A stretch of 64,000 nt of DNA from JBAYIE01 sp041665785 (GTDB lineage Bacteria > Bacteroidota > Bacteroidia > UKL13-3), in the NCBI GenBank assembly GCA_041665785.1, contig JBAYIE010000008.1, positions 42,073 to 106,072 of the forward strand, given 5' to 3'. Each line of letters starts with the position of its first letter. The first letter of the stretch is position 1. A program made the translations under genes and the position numbers. The notes below the pieces were generated by a model, which did not search any database, was not told the origin of the DNA, and worked only from the letters and a program-made list of their open reading frames with translations. Positions 38,207 through 46,936 of this stretch are shown here, piece by piece.

Positions 38207-41023
38207 TCAAATCACAAGGTTCACAATTTTACCCGGAACGAAGATTATTTTCTTTGGAGCATTTCCTTCCAGCCATTTTTGAACCACAGGATCACCGTTA
38301 ATAATAGCTTCAACCTGAGCACGGGTAGCCTGCAAACTCATTTCAATATTGGTACGATGCTTACCATTGATGGAAACAGGATAGCTGAAATTTTCTTCGA
38401 CTAAATATTCCGGATTAAAAGCCGGAAACCTGGAATTAAATATGCTGTCGGTATGGCCCAGGTTATGCCATAATTCTTCAGCAATATGTGGAGCGTATGC
38501 ACTCAGGCAAATCAGCAACGGTTCCAACACTTCCCGTTTCGAGCACTTGAGATCAGTCAATTCATTCGTACAAATCATGAATGCCGGAATGGAGGTGTTG
38601 AATGAGAATTTTTCTATATCCTCTCCCACTTTCCGAATCAAGGTATGAACTATTTTCAGTTCCTTCTTTGTAGCTGCATCATTCTTTACTATTAAGGCAC
38701 CATCAGCATTGAAAAACAGTTTCCAGAGTTTTTTCAGAAAACGCTGAACGCCTTCAATACCCTGTGTATTCCAAGGTTTGCTTTGCTCCAGTGGACCCAG
38801 AAACATTTCATACAAACGCAAGGTATCCGCGCCATAATCTTCAACAATTTTGTCGGGTGTAACCACATTGTGTTTCGATTTTGACATCTTTTCTACTTCG
38901 TGTCCGCAGATATATTTACCATCTTCCAGTATGAAAGTAGCATCTTCAAAATCCTTACGCCATATTTTAAATCCTTCCAGATCCAGTTCGTCCAATGTTA
39001 CCAGACTTACATCTACATGCAAAGGCGTCACATCGTATTGATCCCTGAGTCCATAAGAAACAAACTGATTCGAATCTTTGATACGGTAAACAAAATTACT
39101 CCTACCCTGAATCATGCCCTGATTGATCAGTTTTTGTGCCGGTTCATGCATCGGAATAAGTCCACGATCGTACAGAAACTTAGTCCAAAATCTGACGTAC
39201 AATAAATGACCGGTGGCGTGTTCGCTTCCACCCAGATACAAGTCTACATTTTTCCAATAAGCTGCTGCTTCCTTACTTACAAATTCCTGCTCGTTGTTTG
39301 GATCCATATAACGCAGAAAATACCAGGAAGAACCTGCCCAGCCTGGCATGGTAGTCGTTTCAATGGGAAACCCATTTACTTCAACTGTTTGTGAATTTTC
39401 ATTCCACATCCATTTATCGGCACGTGCCAATGGAGGTTCACCATCCTCAGTCGGAAGAAATTTGTCAATTACCGGAAGTTCCAGAGGTAATTTATTTTCC
39501 GGAATACAATACGGAACACCATTTTTATAATACACAGGTATAGGTTCTCCCCAATACCTTTGCCTTCCAAAAATGGCATCCCTCAACCGGTAATTGGTTT
39601 TGCCTTTACCCAGTTTTTGTTTCTCTATAAATTCAATGGCTTTTTTAATGGCAGGTTTTACATCCAGTCCATTCAGAAAATCGGAATGGATCATTATACC
39701 CTCTTTGCCATCATATGAGGCTGTACTTAAATCATGTCCGGGAGGTGTTTCGATCACTTGTTTAACCGGAAGATGAAAATGTTTGGCAAAAGCAAAGTCG
39801 CGCGTATCATGAGCAGGCACGGCCATTACAGCCCCGGTACCATAACCGGCCAACACATAATCAGCCACCCAAATGGGCAATTCCTGACCTGTAAAAGGAT
39901 GCATGGCATACATACCGGTAAAGGCTCCGCTTACTTTTTTTACATCCGACATCCGTTCACGTTCACTCCGGTTTTTAGCTTCCGAAACATAATGCATAAC
40001 ATCATCCATACAATCAGCTGCTACCAACTCATCCAACATTTCATGTTCAGGAGCAATAGCCAGATAACTTACACCAAACAAGGTATCCGGTCGTGTGGTA
40101 AAAACTTCTATATCGAGTGGTGAATCCTGAATTTTGAATTGAATGCTTGCCCCCTGCGATTTTCCAATCCAGTTGCGTTGTGCTTCTTTTAAACTATCGG
40201 TCCAATCCAGATTTTCAAGATCCTTCAGCAAACGCTCTGCATAGGCAGTAATGCGCATACTCCATTGATTCATCAGCTTGCGTTCAACCGGATATCCACC
40301 CCGTTCACTTACACCGTCTTTTACTTCGTCGTTGCTTAATACAGTACCTAATGCCGGACACCAATTCACAAACGCTTCGCTTAAGTAAGCGAGTCTGAAA
40401 CCCAATAAGATTCTTTGTTTTTGCTCATCCGGAAATAACTTCCATTCTTCGGCTGTAAATGCCGGAAACTGCATTTCCATGCTACCGGTTAAGCGCTTGT
40501 CAATAACTCCTCTGAACCCTTTGGTTTCAAAAGTCTGAATCAAGGTTGAAATCGGTTCGGCTTTATTTGTTTTTGTATTGTACCAGGATTCGAATAACTG
40601 AATAAAAATCCATTGGGTCCATCGGTAATAGGACGGGTCTGAAGTACGAATTTCACGGCTCCAGTCATAACAAAATCCCATTTTATCCAATTGTTCCCGA
40701 TACCTGTTAATATTGTTTTCTGTTGTGATGGCGGGATGTTGTCCGGTTTGAATCGCATATTGCTCAGCCGGCAAGCCGAATGAATCATACCCCATAGGAT
40801 GCAAAACATTGAATCCGTTCAGTCGCTTATAACGGGCATAAATATCAGAAGCAATATATCCTAACGGATGACCAACATGCAGTCCGGCACCACTTGGATA
40901 CGGAAACATGTCCAGCACATAACATTTGGGTTTTAATTCATGCGGAGAAACATGGTAAATACCTTGTTCGTTCCAGTAACGTTGCCAGCGGGCTTCGATT
41001 GTTTTAAAATCGTACTCTTTCAT
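38207..41023 (-). CDS. leuS: Leucyl-tRNA synthetase
   Basis: Class Ia synthetase charging tRNA-Leu. The 938-residue protein carries the HIGH-type motif HVGHPLGY near residue 45, the editing (CP1) domain around TTRPDTLFGVSYLAIAPEHE with AVPAHDTRD, and the KMSKS loop in VEKMSKSKHN, followed by the anticodon-binding domain. ATG at 41023 (MKEYDFKTIEARWQRYW) fits homologues; the reading open to 41074 adds 17 unrelated residues. It is 60 bp after the DUF4290 gene on the same strand. Confidence 0.98.
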   Translation of the reverse strand: MKEYDFKTIEARWQRYWNEQGIYHVSPHELKPKCYVLDMFPYPSGAGLHVGHPLGYIASDIYARYKRLNGFNVLHPMGYDSFGLPAEQYAIQTGQHPAITTENNINRYREQLDKMGFCYDWSREIRTSDPSYYRWTQWIFIQLFESWYNTKTNKAEPISTLIQTFETKGFRGVIDKRLTGSMEMQFPAFTAEEWKLFPDEQKQRILLGFRLAYLSEAFVNWCPALGTVLSNDEVKDGVSERGGYPVERKLMNQWSMRITAYAERLLKDLENLDWTDSLKEAQRNWIGKSQGASIQFKIQDSPLDIEVFTTRPDTLFGVSYLAIAPEHEMLDELVAADCMDDVMHYVSEAKNRSERERMSDVKKVSGAFTGMYAMHPFTGQELPIWVADYVLAGYGTGAVMAVPAHDTRDFAFAKHFHLPVKQVIETPPGHDLSTASYDGKEGIMIHSDFLNGLDVKPAIKKAIEFIEKQKLGKGKTNYRLRDAIFGRQRYWGEPIPVYYKNGVPYCIPENKLPLELPVIDKFLPTEDGEPPLARADKWMWNENSQTVEVNGFPIETTTMPGWAGSSWYFLRYMDPNNEQEFVSKEAAAYWKNVDLYLGGSEHATGHLLYVRFWTKFLYDRGLIPMHEPAQKLINQGMIQGRSNFVYRIKDSNQFVSYGLRDQYDVTPLHVDVSLVTLDELDLEGFKIWRKDFEDATFILEDGKYICGHEVEKMSKSKHNVVTPDKIVEDYGADTLRLYEMFLGPLEQSKPWNTQGIEGVQRFLKKLWKLFFNADGALIVKNDAATKKELKIVHTLIRKVGEDIEKFSFNTSIPAFMICTNELTDLKCSKREVLEPLLICLSAYAPHIAEELWHNLGHTDSIFNSRFPAFNPEYLVEENFSYPVSINGKHRTNIEMSLQATRAQVEAIINGDPVVQKWLEGNAPKKIIFVPGKIVNLVI

Positions 41024-41083
41024 TGAACTTAAGTGGAGTAAATGAGAACGCAAATGCCGGTTGAGTCCGTGCATTCATGGCTT

Positions 41084-41782
41084 TTAGTTGCCTCTGTTAT
41101 TGCGGTTATTTCTGAAATTTCTGTTGTTGTTATTGCGGTTATTTCCACCACCTCTGTTTCTGTTGTTGTTGTTGCGCGGACGATTGCTTTTTTCAGGAAC
41201 TGATTGACGAACGTTTCTGAACTGCACGGCATTAAACTGAACATTGTCTGCATCTGCGGTCATTTTAATTTTACCTCCGGAAAGCATTTCCAGATGAGCT
41301 AAAATTTCTTCATCGCTGAGCATTTCTTCATTCCAACTTCTGCACGATTGCTTCATAAACGAACCAATCAGGTTGATAAATCCGGTTTTGGTCGGTCCTT
41401 CTTCCATTTTTGCAGCTTCAGCAATCATCTTTTCTACATTCTTGCCGTAAAAACGAAAACGTATTTTTTCCTGTGGATATGCCATGGCCTCAGGTTTGGC
41501 CTGAAGGATTTCCGGAGTTGGTATGGTATAAGGACAATCTACATCGAGTTTGAAATTGGAAATAATGAAAAGGTGATCCCATAATTTGTGCTTGTAATCC
41601 GCTACATCCCGCAAATGAGGATTGAGGTTTCCCATCAGTGTGATTAATGCCAAAGCCAGTTTATTTCTCTTCTCGTAATCAGGTTCGCGTATCGCATACT
41701 CCACCATTTTCTGGATATTGCGACCGTATTCCGAAATAATAAGGTCTCCGCGCTGGGTATTGTATTCAGGTAATAATGCCAT
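41084..41782 (-). CDS. DUF4290 family protein with Arg/Asn/Gly-rich tail
   Basis: A 232-residue soluble protein of unknown function, restricted as far as I know to Bacteroidota. The conserved part begins EYNTQRGDLIISEYGRN and includes LITLMGNLNPHLRDVADYKHK and LWDHLFIISNFKLD. The last about 35 residues are almost only Arg, Asn and Gly (RNRGGGNNRNNNNRN), a disordered tail of the kind seen in RNA-binding proteins. Start at ATG 41782, as in family members; an upstream ATG at 41833 adds 17 residues. It may be co-transcribed with leuS. Confidence 0.88.
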   Translation of the reverse strand: MALLPEYNTQRGDLIISEYGRNIQKMVEYAIREPDYEKRNKLALALITLMGNLNPHLRDVADYKHKLWDHLFIISNFKLDVDCPYTIPTPEILQAKPEAMAYPQEKIRFRFYGKNVEKMIAEAAKMEEGPTKTGFINLIGSFMKQSCRSWNEEMLSDEEILAHLEMLSGGKIKMTADADNVQFNAVQFRNVRQSVPEKSNRPRNNNNRNRGGGNNRNNNNRNFRNNRNNRGN

Positions 41783-41934
41783 AATTTGTCCGCAAAATAG
41801 CGCTAATTTTCGGGATAAATCAATTTGAATCAACTATCTCCTCTGACTGTTAATTTTTTCTTAAAAAAATTAACATTAATTCTTAAAAATCATTGAATTA
41901 ACCCAACTTTAACGGGAATCATACTAAGATGGAC

Positions 41935-41942
41935 TAATTTTG
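41935..41942 (+). promoter_or_regulatory. -7 box before the large adhesin-like gene
   Basis: TAATTTTG matches TAnnTTTG, 62 bp before the ATG at 42005. No TTG is at the ideal -33 distance, so support is partial. Confidence 0.35.
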
Positions 41943-42004
41943 TATCCAGTAACCTAACACTGTGTGTAAATCTATAAAATATTAGTGCTAAATTGGTACC
42001 CTAA

Positions 42005-45000
42005 ATGAACATCAAAAAGCCCTTAAGACTTTTATTCTATATAGCCGCCTTTACCTCCACATTGGTTGTACCGGTGAAGGCTCAAAACATTGTTGCATCT
42101 GGTACCAGCGTAATGAACGTTGAAAAAATGGTTCGCGACTACCTGTTCAACGGCAATAAAGACGTAACCCTTAAAAACATAAAATTCACCGGTGGCTTTG
42201 GGGCTGTTGGTGCTTATAAGGCTGTGGGTACCCCGTTTGGAACCACTGAAGGAATGATCCTTTCTACCGGTTCAATTTATATGGCAAACGGTCCTTACAT
42301 GCACGATACTACATCTACAGTTTGGGGAAGTGTTCCGGATTATGATGCAGAGCGATTAGCACATGGTGGTATTATGCCTTTCCCTCCACCTGATCCTCCG
42401 CAACCACCAAAAACACAGGATGCAGCTGTTCTGGAATTTGATATTTCTACTCCTGGTAACGGATTAACTTTTAATTTTCAGTTCGGCTCCTACGAATACG
42501 ATGATAGTTTACATACCGATACGAGTATTACTATTGCGCGCGACTTTTTCGCGATTCTTGTACAGGGAACCGGATTAGGAAACGGATGGGAATATATTAA
42601 TCTCGGAACAGTTACAGAATTCCCGCCTCCACCGCCGCCGCCGGCAGAAGCCACCGGGCCAATTGAAGTTCCAATCAATTCATGGAGCGTAAATAATGGT
42701 CCAAATAGTACAGGCCCCTGTATGCGTTGCGATAAATTTTTTGATAACCGTACCAAAACCGGTGGAGCTTATCCATTTACCTCAATGCCCGGATTTACCG
42801 GCGTTTTCACGAAAAGTATCAATATCATTCCATGCGATACTTACCATGTAAAAATTCTGATTACGGATGTAGAACATCCATTTATCGATTCGCATTTATT
42901 CCTCAATATTGAAACATTAAACCCGCCGGTATATGAAGTTGTCGACAAATACAAAGTAGGTACAGCATCATTTCCCGTAGATACCGTTGCTTATGAAGAT
43001 TGTGATTATGCAGAGATTCGCATTGAACGCTATACCAATATTGGTGCTACAGGTAGTGTTAATTTAACCTATACCGGAACTGCAATTCCTGGTGTTGATT
43101 ACAAAGCCTTGCCGCCAATTGTAAACTTTGCACCCGGTCAACGGGTTGCCATTGTTCCTTTGTATGCCAAAAAAACCGGACCCAGTACTCCTCCCCGCAC
43201 AGTAATTGTAAACAATGCAAACGAGATTTGCGGTGTACTGAAATATTTTTCCAAAGCCTATTACCTGAGAAAAGATATTCTCAATTTTACCCTCGGTCCG
43301 GATACCAATTTGTGCGAAGGACAACAAATCATGTTGAACGCATCCAACAATCCGCCGGCCGAATACTATGTGTGGCAGGATGCCAAGAGTGGTCCAACAT
43401 ACAATGTTACAAAAACCGGCAAGTACAGTGTGCGTGCGCGCATTGGAACCTGCTTACGATCCGATACCGTGAACATCAATTTTAAACCATTGGTTAAGTT
43501 TACCCTCGGTCCTGATTCTTCGATTTGTTTCAAAGACAGTTTAAAACTGGATCCCAAACTTTCGCTGGCCGATACAGCAATCAAATACCTGTGGTTTGAT
43601 ATGAGTAATAAACCTACCAAAACTGTAGGTTCTTCCGGAAATTATCACCTGAGAGTTACCCGAGATGGTTGCAGCACTTACGACACTATGAGCTTAACCG
43701 TTAAGCCTTTGCCTGCAGTAAGTTTGGCCAACGATACGGCTTTCTGTTACCAGGGTACACCGGGTTATACCATCATTCCCAATACGGATCCGTTTAACGG
43801 CTTTTTGTGGAGCAATGGGTCCACCAATTTCACCCTGAATGTGCAGTCGTCCGGTACATATTGGCTCCGGGCAACCAGCAACGGATGTCACAATTACGAT
43901 ACCATGAAGGTGGCCATGACGCAAACTCCACCTTTAAATCTGAGAGATACTTCCCTGTGTGAAAACTATGCCTTAAAACTCAGTGCCCCCGGCGGATTTT
44001 CGTATATCTGGAATAACGGATCAACCGATTCAAGCATTACTGTTTACAACGGAGGCACATTTATCGTCCGTGCCAACAATGCCGGTTGTATTGCCTTTGA
44101 TACCAGCATTGTAAACCGAAAAGCAAGTCCAAGAGTAGATTTGGGAAATGATACAGCATTGTGTAAAGGTCAAGCTCTTATACTGGATGCAACATCACCG
44201 GATCCTGTAACGTATAAATGGGGCGGTGCCGGAAACGGTTGTGGTACTCTTTCTCAATGTGCTGCCTATTCAACCGGTAATTATATTGTAACCCTCACCT
44301 CACAAGCCAACGGTTGTATCACAAAAGATACGTTGTACTTTTTGGCCAAGCCATTGCCTGATCCGAAGCTGGGTAAAGATACCAGCATCTGTTATTTTAC
44401 TCCGGTTACTTTAATTGCTCAGGGACCATACGACAGTCTGATGTGGTTTGACGGGACTACCGGATCCTCATACACCTACGATAAACCCGGTGATTATTGG
44501 GTTAAAGCATACAACAACAATTGCTCGAATATTGATACGGTACACGTAAAATTATCGCCCTTATCTCCTCCGATGACCCTCTCAAAGGATACCGGATTTT
44601 GTAAAGGCAGCGCCATTATATATGATGTAAGTTGCATTGGATGTACCTATTTGTGGAGCGATAATTATACCCTTCCTATCCGTACCTTCAAAAAAGGGGG
44701 TGAACATATTGTAACCATTTCAAACCTGAGTTGTTCGCGCAAAGACACCATCTCTATCGATGAGATTATTCCTGCATCGGTATTCCCCAAAGATACTTTC
44801 ATGTGCTTTGGCCAGGTGCTTACGCTGATCAATCCAATTGCGGGTGCAAAATCCAGGTGGTTCGACAATACCATCGGCAATACCAAAAATGTAAACTCGG
44901 CAGGCAAATACTGGTTACGTATCAACAACAAAGGCTGCCAGTACAACGATACTATTCAGGTCAATTACGTGGGTGATCCAACAGTTGATCTGGGTCCGGA

Positions 45001-45475
45001 TATCTCAACCTGTTCGTCAGAGAAATTAATATTGAATGCCTCCAATGAAGGCAATACCTCATATTTATGGTCGAACGGCTCAACCGCCTCTACCCTAGTT
45101 GTTGAAGGTTCCGGTTTAATCAGCGTGGATGTTACCCGTTGCGGAGTTACCGTTACAGATGAAATCAATGTGGATTATCTGTCCAGAGAAATGACCTTCT
45201 TTGTTCCCAACGCATTTACTCCCGACAACAACGCATTGAACGAACAACTCATACCCCGCGGTAAAATCAAAGAACCATTTAATTACCGCTTTAGTATTTA
45301 CAACAAGTGGGGTCAGAAAGTATTTGAATCAACCGAATTCAGCAAAGGCTGGGACGGAACTATGAATGGCATAAAACTGCCTTCCGATGTGTATGTGTGG
45401 GCAATTGAAGCTTATTCCGATTGCTATGCCGAACCATATTATCTGGGTAAGGGTAATGTGACCTTATTGAAATAA
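42005..45475 (+). CDS. T9SS type B cargo: choice-of-anchor L domain, nine Ig-like repeats, CHU_C domain
   Basis: A 1156-residue surface or secreted protein. Order: signal peptide (ends PVKAQ); choice-of-anchor L domain about 35-300 (MVRDYLFNGNKDVTLKNIKF, GTTEGMILSTGSI) interrupted by two proline-rich loops (FPPPDPPQPP and EFPPPPPPPAE); a Calx-beta-like segment about 315-400; nine repeats of about 65-80 residues from about 430 to 1055, each opening like LGPDTNLCEGQ, LGNDTALCKGQ or LGKDTSICYFT; and the C-terminal gliding-motility/CHU_C domain from about 1060 (VPNAFTPDNNALNE, YNKWGQKVFES, GWDGTMNG, SDVYVWAIEA). The last domain directs T9SS export and surface attachment. Likely an adhesin; no catalytic domain is seen. 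Confidence 0.92.
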   Translation: MNIKKPLRLLFYIAAFTSTLVVPVKAQNIVASGTSVMNVEKMVRDYLFNGNKDVTLKNIKFTGGFGAVGAYKAVGTPFGTTEGMILSTGSIYMANGPYMHDTTSTVWGSVPDYDAERLAHGGIMPFPPPDPPQPPKTQDAAVLEFDISTPGNGLTFNFQFGSYEYDDSLHTDTSITIARDFFAILVQGTGLGNGWEYINLGTVTEFPPPPPPPAEATGPIEVPINSWSVNNGPNSTGPCMRCDKFFDNRTKTGGAYPFTSMPGFTGVFTKSINIIPCDTYHVKILITDVEHPFIDSHLFLNIETLNPPVYEVVDKYKVGTASFPVDTVAYEDCDYAEIRIERYTNIGATGSVNLTYTGTAIPGVDYKALPPIVNFAPGQRVAIVPLYAKKTGPSTPPRTVIVNNANEICGVLKYFSKAYYLRKDILNFTLGPDTNLCEGQQIMLNASNNPPAEYYVWQDAKSGPTYNVTKTGKYSVRARIGTCLRSDTVNINFKPLVKFTLGPDSSICFKDSLKLDPKLSLADTAIKYLWFDMSNKPTKTVGSSGNYHLRVTRDGCSTYDTMSLTVKPLPAVSLANDTAFCYQGTPGYTIIPNTDPFNGFLWSNGSTNFTLNVQSSGTYWLRATSNGCHNYDTMKVAMTQTPPLNLRDTSLCENYALKLSAPGGFSYIWNNGSTDSSITVYNGGTFIVRANNAGCIAFDTSIVNRKASPRVDLGNDTALCKGQALILDATSPDPVTYKWGGAGNGCGTLSQCAAYSTGNYIVTLTSQANGCITKDTLYFLAKPLPDPKLGKDTSICYFTPVTLIAQGPYDSLMWFDGTTGSSYTYDKPGDYWVKAYNNNCSNIDTVHVKLSPLSPPMTLSKDTGFCKGSAIIYDVSCIGCTYLWSDNYTLPIRTFKKGGEHIVTISNLSCSRKDTISIDEIIPASVFPKDTFMCFGQVLTLINPIAGAKSRWFDNTIGNTKNVNSAGKYWLRINNKGCQYNDTIQVNYVGDPTVDLGPDISTCSSEKLILNASNEGNTSYLWSNGSTASTLVVEGSGLISVDVTRCGVTVTDEINVDYLSREMTFFVPNAFTPDNNALNEQLIPRGKIKEPFNYRFSIYNKWGQKVFESTEFSKGWDGTMNGIKLPSDVYVWAIEAYSDCYAEPYYLGKGNVTLLK

Positions 45476-45565
45476 CACCATCCAGTTTCTATACCTCAAA
45501 CTGATTCGTGTTTCTCTTTCTTAATTTCTTCCTACTTTTTACAAAATTGCCATCACTGTCACTTT

Positions 45566-45581
45566 TGGCATACCAATTGCA
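45566..45581 (+). promoter_or_regulatory. Sigma-54 (RpoN)-type -24/-12 promoter
   Basis: TGGCAT-N5-TTGCA at 45566-45581 matches the sigma-54 consensus TGGCAC-N5-TTGCW at 10 of 11 fixed positions, with GG and GC exactly ten bases apart (45567-45568 and 45579-45580). The predicted start near 45592 is 24 bases before a 26-codon ORF. An 8-bp inverted repeat (AAACAGTT 45582-45589, AACTGTTT 45605-45612) flanks it. No activator site was identified and rpoN is not in the window. Confidence 0.5.
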
Positions 45582-45615
45582 AAACAGTTATCGTTAATCT
45601 TTAAAACTGTTTCTT

Positions 45616-45696
45616 ATGAATGTTTTACAATTGCGATTTATGATGGTAAAGGCAGCTACCTTATTGGTATTGCTAATTGCTGCTTTGGTTAGTTAG
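45616..45696 (+). CDS. Possible 26-residue hydrophobic peptide
   Basis: ATG at 45616 opens a 26-codon frame ending TAG at 45696: a short N-terminus with one Arg and one Lys (MNVLQLRFMMVK) then an unbroken hydrophobic run (AATLLVLLIAALVS), enough for one transmembrane helix. ATGs at 45640 and 45643 are alternative starts. It lies directly after the sigma-54-like promoter and its end overlaps the convergent dxr stop by 8 bases. I do not recognise the peptide. An ORF this short can arise by chance; the promoter placement is the only support. Confidence 0.35.
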   Translation: MNVLQLRFMMVKAATLLVLLIAALVS

Positions 45697-46855
45697 ACCG
45701 GCGTTTTACCCATTCGCTGGCCATCTTGCGCGTTTCCTGATCGGTTTGAATCAGGTTCTCAAGATTTGGTTGCTGTATAAAAGGCAACTGATCCATGCAA
45801 TATGCATTGAGTTCGGCAATATCCAGAAAACTGATTTTATCTTCCAGAAAAGATGCGACACTGATTTCGTTGGCTGCATTTAAAATGCAGGAGCTATTTC
45901 CTCCTTTTTCAAAGGCCTGATAAGCCAATTTCAAATTCGTAAAAGTTTCCAAATCCGGTGCTTCAAAATCTAAACGATTGCATTCCATAAAATTCATGCG
46001 GGGCAATGAAGTTGATACTCTATCGGGGTAGAAAAACGCATAATGAATGGGGAGCTTCATATCGGGCAATCCAATTTGAGCTTTTATACTTCCATCGCGA
46101 AACTCAACCATGCTATGAATGATGCTTTGTGGATGCACCACCACATCCACCTGAGCCGGTTTAACACCAAACAGCCAGCATGCTTCAATTACCTCCAGTC
46201 CTTTGTTCATGAGCGTAGCAGAATCTATGGTAATCTTTGCACCCATGGTCCAGTTGGGATGTTTGAGTGCCTGTGCCCGCGTTACCTGAGCCAGATCAGC
46301 GCGTTTTTTGCCGCGGAAAGGTCCGCCGGATGCTGTTAAAATAATTTTCTCAATGGAATCGGGTTCTTCTCCAACCAAACATTGAAAAATAGCTGAATGT
46401 TCTGAATCAACCGGAATAATTTCAACCCGGTGTTGGTTGCATAAATCTGTGATCAGCTGTCCGGCAACAACCAAGGTTTCTTTATTGGCCAGTGCAATGC
46501 GTTTTTTATTCTCGATGGCTTTGATGGTTGGCATCAAGCCGCTATAACCCACCATGGCTGTAAGAACCGTATCGGCCGAAGTTATTTCCATTAAATCGGC
46601 AATGGATTTATTTCCGGCATATACTTTAATGTCTTTACCTTTTAAGGCATCATTTACCTCCGTATATTTACTCTCATCGGCAATTACCACATGGGTTGGA
46701 TTAAATTCAATGGCCTGTTTGATCAACAATGCGGCATTGGAATTTGCAGTAAGCAATTCGATAGAAATAGATTCGCGGTTTGCTCTTGCAATTTCAAGAG
46801 CCTGAGTTCCTATACTTCCCGTACTTCCAAGAATCGCTATTTTTTTAACTTGCAT
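45689..46855 (-). CDS. dxr: 1-deoxy-D-xylulose 5-phosphate reductoisomerase
   Basis: NADPH-dependent second step of the MEP isoprenoid pathway (DXP to MEP). The 388-residue protein has the NADPH motif LGSTGSIGTQAL at the N-terminus, ALANKETLVVAG, SEHSAIFQCL (metal-site acidic residues and substrate Ser nearby), LTASGGPFRG and WTMGAKITIDSATLMNKGLE. ATG at 46855 gives the standard N-terminus. It follows recA on the same strand but behind a strong terminator, so it probably has its own promoter. Confidence 0.97.
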   Translation of the reverse strand: MQVKKIAILGSTGSIGTQALEIARANRESISIELLTANSNAALLIKQAIEFNPTHVVIADESKYTEVNDALKGKDIKVYAGNKSIADLMEITSADTVLTAMVGYSGLMPTIKAIENKKRIALANKETLVVAGQLITDLCNQHRVEIIPVDSEHSAIFQCLVGEEPDSIEKIILTASGGPFRGKKRADLAQVTRAQALKHPNWTMGAKITIDSATLMNKGLEVIEACWLFGVKPAQVDVVVHPQSIIHSMVEFRDGSIKAQIGLPDMKLPIHYAFFYPDRVSTSLPRMNFMECNRLDFEAPDLETFTNLKLAYQAFEKGGNSSCILNAANEISVASFLEDKISFLDIAELNAYCMDQLPFIQQPNLENLIQTDQETRKMASEWVKRRSN

Positions 46856-46884
46856 GACTGGTGTGCAAAATACCATTAAAAATG

Positions 46885-46914
46885 AAAACGGGCTGTAAAT
46901 ACAGCCCGTTTTTC
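46885..46914 (-). terminator. Rho-independent terminator of recA
   Basis: A 12-bp perfect stem, AAAACGGGCTGT (46885-46896) and ACAGCCCGTTTT (46901-46912), with loop AAAT. Read on the minus strand the recA transcript ends in the stem followed by a short T-run, 23-50 bp after the recA stop. Confidence 0.85.
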
Positions 46915-46936
46915 GTCTTCAATGTATAAATTCAGA

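Noticed and set aside
41029..41253. 74-codon ORF rich in Thr/Glu/Ile with repeated EITAIT
   Set aside because: It is the same strand but another frame of the Arg/Asn/Gly-coding repeat of the DUF4290 gene.
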